DNA of 64,000 nucleotides from Ochotona curzoniae (taxonomy: Eukaryota; Chordata; Mammalia; Lagomorpha; Ochotonidae), in contig NW_024467121.1 of the NCBI RefSeq assembly GCF_017591425.1, positions 20,224,707 to 20,288,706 of the forward strand, in the 5' to 3' direction. Each line of letters starts with the position of its first letter. Within the stretch, counting starts at the first letter, position 1. Positions 58,887 to 64,000 of this stretch are shown here, piece by piece. Under the pieces are notes generated by a model. The model was not told the origin of the DNA. It saw only the letters and a list, made by a program, of their open reading frames with translations, and ran no database searches. The position numbers and the translations under genes were made by a program.

Positions 58887-59157
58887 ATCTCTCCACAGAG
58901 CTGCCAGTTAGGAATTTTGAAGAAGTACCCCCTGGCTCGGGGAGACACAGGAGGCTAATTTGGAGCCAGAGACACTGCTCAAGACAAAGAGCCAAATTAA
59001 CCTTGAAAACATATCATGCAGTATTTTTCTTGAGAAATCAAGGGAAGAGGGGTTGGGGGAGGGGGAACAGATTAAAAATAAAAGTTAAAGGAAGCCTGTT
59101 CAGTATTGTTCCCTGACAAATGGCTCTAAGGCTACCCAGAGTCAAGAGATTTAAGAA
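58887..59157. other. Unassigned upstream flank
   Basis: No recognised element. It ends at the target site of a CSINE. Confidence 0.5.
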
Positions 59158-59504
59158 AATTAAGACATCTCTCTCTCTTTTTTTTAAAGATTTGTTTATT
59201 TTTTTATTGGAAAGTCAGATTGACAGAGAGAAGGAGAGACAGAAAGATCTTCTGTCTGCTAATTCACACCCCAAGTGGCTGCCACAGCCAGGAGATTCTT
59301 CCCAGTCTCCCATGCAGGTGCAGGATCTCAAGACTTTGGGCTGTCCTCTACTGCTTTCCCAGTCTACAGGCAGGGAACTGGAGAAGAAGTAGAGCACCCA
59401 GGATATGAACAGGTGCCAGTGCCAGTGCCCATAGAAGATCCCGGCACATGCAAGGAGAGGATTTTAGCCACTAAGCTACGGTGCCAGGCCCAATTAAGAC
59501 ATCT
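59158..59504 (-). mobile_element. CSINE with 13-bp TSD
   Basis: The element (59171-59491) runs on the minus strand from the head 'gggcctggcaccgtagctta' to a T-rich tail on the plus strand. The duplication aattaagacatct flanks it at 59158-59170 and 59492-59504. Divergence from the youngest copies is moderate. A short internal 'gtgccagtgccagtgccc' triplication is present. Confidence 0.95.
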
Positions 59505-60217
59505 TTCACAGAGCACCATCAAGTTTACATGTCTTCTTTCAGAGTCCACAGTCAAAACCAAATGGTGTGGTTATAGCTTTTCATGTCCTTTTCAGATTTC
59601 TTCCTCACTTACTTCCCCTAATGACTCCAAAAATTCCTTGGAATTAACTGGACTGTGCAAGAGGTGGGCATTGAAATCCTCCTCTTAAATGACAAAGTGA
59701 GGGGAAGAAAAAACGAAAGGCCTTTACATATTCCTATGCAAAAAAATATAGTGGTTTCTGTAAATAGTTCATATATACTTTTTAACAGGATTTAGTTATC
59801 ATTGTACATGACATGAAGTAAATGCTGAAAAAAAATGTTTACTGAAAAAAATGGAAAGATTCCTCTTTCCTATGGTGACCGAAGTGAGCTTAAACATTGC
59901 ATCCATGTTATGGAACAACCCCAATGCCAGTGACCTCTGGAACATCTGAGGGAACTGCCCCTGCTATCAGGTGCCTGGAATTTCAATACACGTTCTGAAT
60001 CACAACAGTATGGCCTTGCACCCAGGATCAGAAGATTCTGGACATGCAGACTGCTATCCAAATGATAATCAAAAATTATGCTAATATCAGTATTCAAAAA
60101 TAATAAAGAAACTATAACAATGATTTAATGGAACTAATCCTAATTTATGTTTGCTGGTAGAATTTTCAACATTTTCAACCATTTGTGTCTCTAGTCTTAA
60201 GGAACTTGTTTTTTCTG
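59505..60217. other. Unassigned upstream flank
   Basis: No recognised element. Confidence 0.5.
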
Positions 60218-60538
60218 AAAAGACTTGTTTTATTGATTTGAAGGGCAGAGTGATAGAGACATAGGCAGAGACAGAGCCAGCTCTCTCACCTTCATGCACA
60301 CTGCCCAGTAGCTGTTAAAAGGTGAGGCTGCATAATGCCAAAAGCAGGACCCTGGAACTTTAACCATCTCCTGTATAAGTGCCAAAGGAGCAAATTCTTG
60401 AGCAATCTGCTGATTCCCTAGGTGCATTATCAGGTAGCTGGGCTGGAAACAGAGCAGCTGGGACCTGAACCAATGATGTTATGCGATACCAGTGTCACAA
60501 CTGGATGCCTAACCTTCTGTGCCACCATGCTGGTCCCT
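60218..60538 (-). mobile_element. Older CSINE
   Basis: Minus-strand blocks: 'gatttgaagggcagagtgat', 'aaaagcaggaccctggaact', 'ggaaacagagcagctgggac' and the head 'gtgccaccatgctggtccct'. Confidence 0.88.
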
Positions 60539-60644
60539 CAAGGATCTGTTAATATAGTAGACATGATGAGACATATTTAGTTCACCCTCACTATCTATGG
60601 GCTCTGTACTTGGGGATTCAGCCGAGGGTAGATCCTAAACATGT

Positions 60645-60980
60645 ATAAGGGTAGGCATTTGGTACAGTGGTTGGGATACTGCCTGGGACATCTACATCCC
60701 ATACTGAAGTACGTGTTCTTGCCTTCCATATCCAAGTACCTGGTTTTGAATTCTGGCTCTTCTCCCAATTCCAGCTTCCTATTGACATACACTCTGAGAC
60801 AGCCATTATGACTCAGGTAGTTGGGCACCTATCAAACGTATGGTTCCCAGCACCACGTGGAACTTTCTAGATCCCAGTATTGACCCAGCCCAGACACAGT
60901 TATTATGAGCATCTTGGGGATGAACCAGCAGATGGAAGATATCTATGTATCTGACTTTCCAATAAATAAAATATTTATTC
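60645..60980 (+). mobile_element. Older CSINE
   Basis: Blocks: 'gtaggcatttggtacagtgg', 'ttgggatactgcctgggaca', 'agcatcttggggatgaacca' and 'ctgactttccaataaataaa'. Confidence 0.85.
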
Positions 60981-61022
60981 TAGTGCCTGCATTTGTACTG
61001 AACACGTTAAGATCCTTTCCTT

Positions 61023-61376
61023 GGGGCTAGCATGATGGCTCAATGGTTAAATCTTCACCTTGCAAGTGTCAGGATCCCACATGGGCACTGGTTTGTGTTC
61101 TGGCCGCTCCACTTCCCATTCAGCTCCCTGCTTGTAGTCTGGGAAAGCAGTAGAGCATGGCCCAAAGCCTTGGGACCCTGTACTCACATGAGGATCCAGA
61201 AGAAGCTCCTGGTTCCTGGCTTTGGATTGGCTTGGCTCCCAACTGTTGCAGCCGTTTGGTAGCAGGGAGGAGGGGAGCAGGGAAGTTGAACCCAGTGGAC
61301 AAAACATCTTTCTGTATCTCCTTCTCTTCACAAATTTCACCTGCCTTTGCAATAAAAACAAACCTTTAAAAAAAGA
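61023..61376 (+). mobile_element. CSINE
   Basis: Opens 'ggggctagcatgatggctca'; continues 'caccttgcaagtgtcaggat', 'ccattcagctccctgcttgt' and 'gggaccctgtactcacatga', ending 'cctttgcaataaaaacaaac'. An extra 'ggtagcagggaggaggggag' near 61258 replaces the usual 'cacttggggagtgaa'. Confidence 0.92.
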
Positions 61377-62642
61377 TTTTTTTCTTGCCATCATTCTTCA
61401 AGTAATATAGTATAGCAATTATTTACATACCATTTAAATCACATTAGATGTTACAACTAATTTAGAGATGCCTACACATGAGGATATGTACATGTTATAT
61501 AAAAAGACTATACCATTTTATATGAGGGAAATGGGCATCCACAGATTTGGGTATGTATGTTGGGGACTTGAACCAATCCCAAGGATACCAAGGCAAGACA
61601 ATTCACGAATCATTTAGGACACAGGACAGTATGTGACAAATGCTTACAAATAAGCACTTTGGATATCACAAAAAAGACAGGCAGAGAAAAGGGAGTTTTC
61701 TTATGGCTTTATAAACCTAATGAAAGGCTAGACACTTTAGTGAAGACTTTTGTTTTCTGATTCTATGGGGACTATGTGTTGGAAAATATCAAGCATAAGG
61801 GAAACAATATTAGAACTGGTTTGACTGGTCAGCGTGGGTGGAAATAGGGCATACTACACAATGAGGAAGGCAAGAGCAGCTTCAAGTGTGGAAGGTGGGT
61901 GAGGCAGGGGAACCAGGACACACTAAGGTTAGAGGTATCCCATGGAGATTTAGTGTCAAGCCCATACTGAACCACATTGTATCTCGATACTTTGTTCACC
62001 ATTCCTTTTGCTTACAAAGGCTTGTCAAAGGTTTACTCCAATGACAGGTGTGAAAACTTTATCAGGAAGAGCCATCTCAGGATAGCAGGAGCAAGGGGGT
62101 AGGAAGGTGACAGTGGCTAGCAGGTGGTGTTCCCCCAGCCGGCCTTAGTGCCCCTGCTTAATGGTGAGAAAAGGCTTCCAAACAGGGAAGGAACCTCCAC
62201 TCTTTGGAATAGGCCATCAAAGAGTGGAAGGGAAAGGGTGCTAACAGACCAGCTCATTCTTACTGGTCACTCTGACTTCATAAAATATTAACTTCTTAGC
62301 AGTTCAGGGATGCATTATGGGCTCCTCAGCTAGTGATGGCAAACACCACTGTGGAGTGAGAAGCCACAGTCTGAGTCAGCCAGGTGGGACAGCATCCTTG
62401 AGGCTCTCCCTGAGTGCATATGGCAGAGATGGTAACAGCCTGGAGGAGGCAGGTGAAATGACTCTCTACCACTAGAAACTGAAACAAGCATGGCAGTACC
62501 TGGACTTCCACAGAACAGTTACAAGAGAAACCAAGGAAAACGGAGTCTGGTGCTCCCACAAGATTCAAGGTTAGAAGTAACATGTCAGGAACTGTTGCCC
62601 AAACTTTGGACTTGAGCATTCATATTTGCTTTGTGGGTATAA
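61377..62642. other. Unassigned upstream flank
   Basis: About 1.3 kb without a recognised repeat or exon. Confidence 0.5.
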
Positions 62643-63005
62643 TTTTTCATGGTATTTTAAAAAAAGATTTATTTATTTTTATTGGAAAGGAAGATATACA
62701 GAAAGGAGGAGAGACAGAGAGGGAGATTTCCCACCTGCTGATTCCCTTCTCAAGTGGCTGCAAGGGCCAAAGCTGAGCTGATCCAAAGCCAGGAGCCAGA
62801 AGCTTCTGCCACATCTCCCACATGGGCACAGGGTCCCAAGGCTTTGGGCTGCCCTTGACTGCTTTCTCAGGCCACAAGCAAGGAGCTGGATGGGAAGCTC
62901 GGCCCTCAGGATTAGAACTGGCACCCATATGGGATCCCAGTGCATGCCAGATGGGGACTTTAGCCACTAGGCTACCACGTCGGACCCTTTTTTTCATGGT
63001 ATTTT
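62643..63005 (-). mobile_element. CSINE with 16-bp TSD
   Basis: The element (62659-62989) reads on the minus strand from 'gggtccgacgtggtagccta' to an A-rich tail. The duplication tttttcatggtatttt lies at 62643-62658 and 62990-63005. Confidence 0.95.
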
Positions 63006-63023
63006 TTTTTAAATGAGAAGGTG

Positions 63024-63328
63024 AAGCTGATGCCATGGCACAGTAGGCTAAGCCTCCTTCTACCATGCTGGTATCCCATGTGGACCCTGTTGTGTGCCCC
63101 ACCTGCTTCCAATCTAGCTCCCTGCTTTTATAGCCTGGAAAAGCAGCAGAGGATAGCTCAAAACCTTGGGCCCCTCCACCCATGTGGAAGACCCAGAGGA
63201 AGCTTATGGTTCCTAGGTTCATATTAGCTCAGCTTTGCCCATTTGGGGAGTGAACTAGCGGATGGATGACTTCTCTTTTTCTTCTTTGTAACTCTGTCTT
63301 ATAAACAAAAATAAATCTTAAAAAAAAT
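63024..63328 (+). mobile_element. Older CSINE, head-to-head with its neighbour
   Basis: Blocks: 'gaagctgatgccatggcaca', 'tggtatcccatgtggaccct', 'gaagacccagaggaagctta' and 'ataaacaaaaataaatctta'. Confidence 0.88.
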
Positions 63329-63779
63329 AATTTTCACTAATTTTTCCCTATAATTCTCCTATCAGAATAAAGCTATCTGATGTCAAAACTAAGCCTGGTT
63401 CTGTTATTAGTGCTAGGCCCTGTTCTAAGGCTGAACTGCTCAGCGACATTAAACTGGGAACTGCCTGGGAGTCCCAACATGAAGCACAAAGAGGAAGGAG
63501 CAATAACACTCAGAGGGGTGGAGAAAGATGGTGAGTTTGTGAGGAAGGTAATAGGCTGGCAAAGCAGCAGTGAGGGGAGGAGGCAGACAGCCCCAGAATT
63601 CCAGGCACCAATGGCTGTGCCACCAAGATGCCCAGGGAGTTGTTTCAGCAAACTTACAGACACACAAGAACAACAGCTAGGCCTACACAACAGTCTTTGA
63701 TGAAAGAGAATTCACTTAAACATAGTAAACATATTAAATCCTCCTCTGAGCTACCTATGATTTTTTGTTTCTAATATCT
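63329..63779. other. Unassigned upstream flank
   Basis: No recognised element. Confidence 0.5.
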
Positions 63780-63980
63780 ACTTGTTTCTACATGAAAGGC
63801 AGAGAAGGAGAAGCAGAGAGAGATTTTTCACCTGTTGTTTCACTTCCCAAATGGTCACAATGGGTCTCCTAAAAGGGAAGGGAGCTGTGTTGGAAATGGA
63901 GCAGCCAGAACTCAATCCAGCACCCATTGAGGATGCTGGCACCATAGGCAGAAGCTTAGCCTATTATGCCATGCTCCCCA
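63780..63980 (-). mobile_element. Older CSINE with internal deletion
   Basis: Minus-strand blocks 'aaatggtcacaatgggtctc' and 'gggaagggagctgtgttgga' are joined directly, whereas other copies have about 100 nt between them. The head ends 'gcctattatgccatgctccc'. Confidence 0.75.
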
Positions 63981-64000
63981 TCTAGATATCTTTGAAGAAA

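Noticed and set aside
62647..63222. 191-codon minus-strand frame
   Set aside because: It spans two CSINEs in opposite orientation and has no independent coding signal.

Overview
This window is vertebrate nuclear DNA, and more precisely lagomorph. It is AT-rich and almost entirely non-coding. I tallied about 38 copies, on both strands, of the tRNA-derived CSINE ('C repeat') SINE that is specific to rabbits and pikas. The youngest copies have a 3' body ending in CCTTTCCAATAAAA and a 'cggcatagtatcggcc' block. I remember the rabbit consensus differently (ending CTTTCAAATAAA), so I infer a pika (Ochotona) rather than a rabbit. The window also holds ancient mammalian repeats: MIR, L2, decayed L1, MaLR solo LTRs and mariner-type MITEs. 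I see no bacterial, plasmid or phage features, no CRISPR array and no operon.

The one real protein-coding feature is a 45-bp first coding exon on the minus strand at 57969-58013. It encodes MAVQLVPDSALSLLM and is followed at once by a consensus splice donor (GTGAGTGT). I recognise this as the alternative N-terminus of FRMD4A, the FERM-domain scaffold of epithelial polarity; the next exon should begin MTEGRR. No frame in the window encodes that next exon. I therefore read positions 1-57968 as the 5' part of a very long FRMD4A intron, and 58014-64000 as the 5' leader, promoter and upstream flank.

Layout: 1-33 kb is intron packed with CSINEs, including nested and tail-to-tail pairs, plus three MaLR LTRs and a (CA)52 tract. 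An old L1 occupies about 28.0-30.8 kb and is broken by later insertions. The 33-44 kb part has fewer SINEs, L1 3' ends on both strands and a mostly unassigned block at 38.1-40.4 kb. The 44-50 kb part is pyrimidine-rich and made largely of ancient L2, one MaLR LTR and a compact 65-bp MITE. The 54.0-59.2 kb part is SINE-free around the exon and holds the likely promoter elements: a TATA-like box, an AP-1/MARE site and a 61-nt pure pyrimidine tract. The 59.2-64 kb part returns to dense CSINEs.

I found no previously undescribed biological system. The best leads are the FRMD4A start exon with its compact promoter architecture, the young CSINE insertions with perfect target-site duplications, and the mariner-type MITE family.
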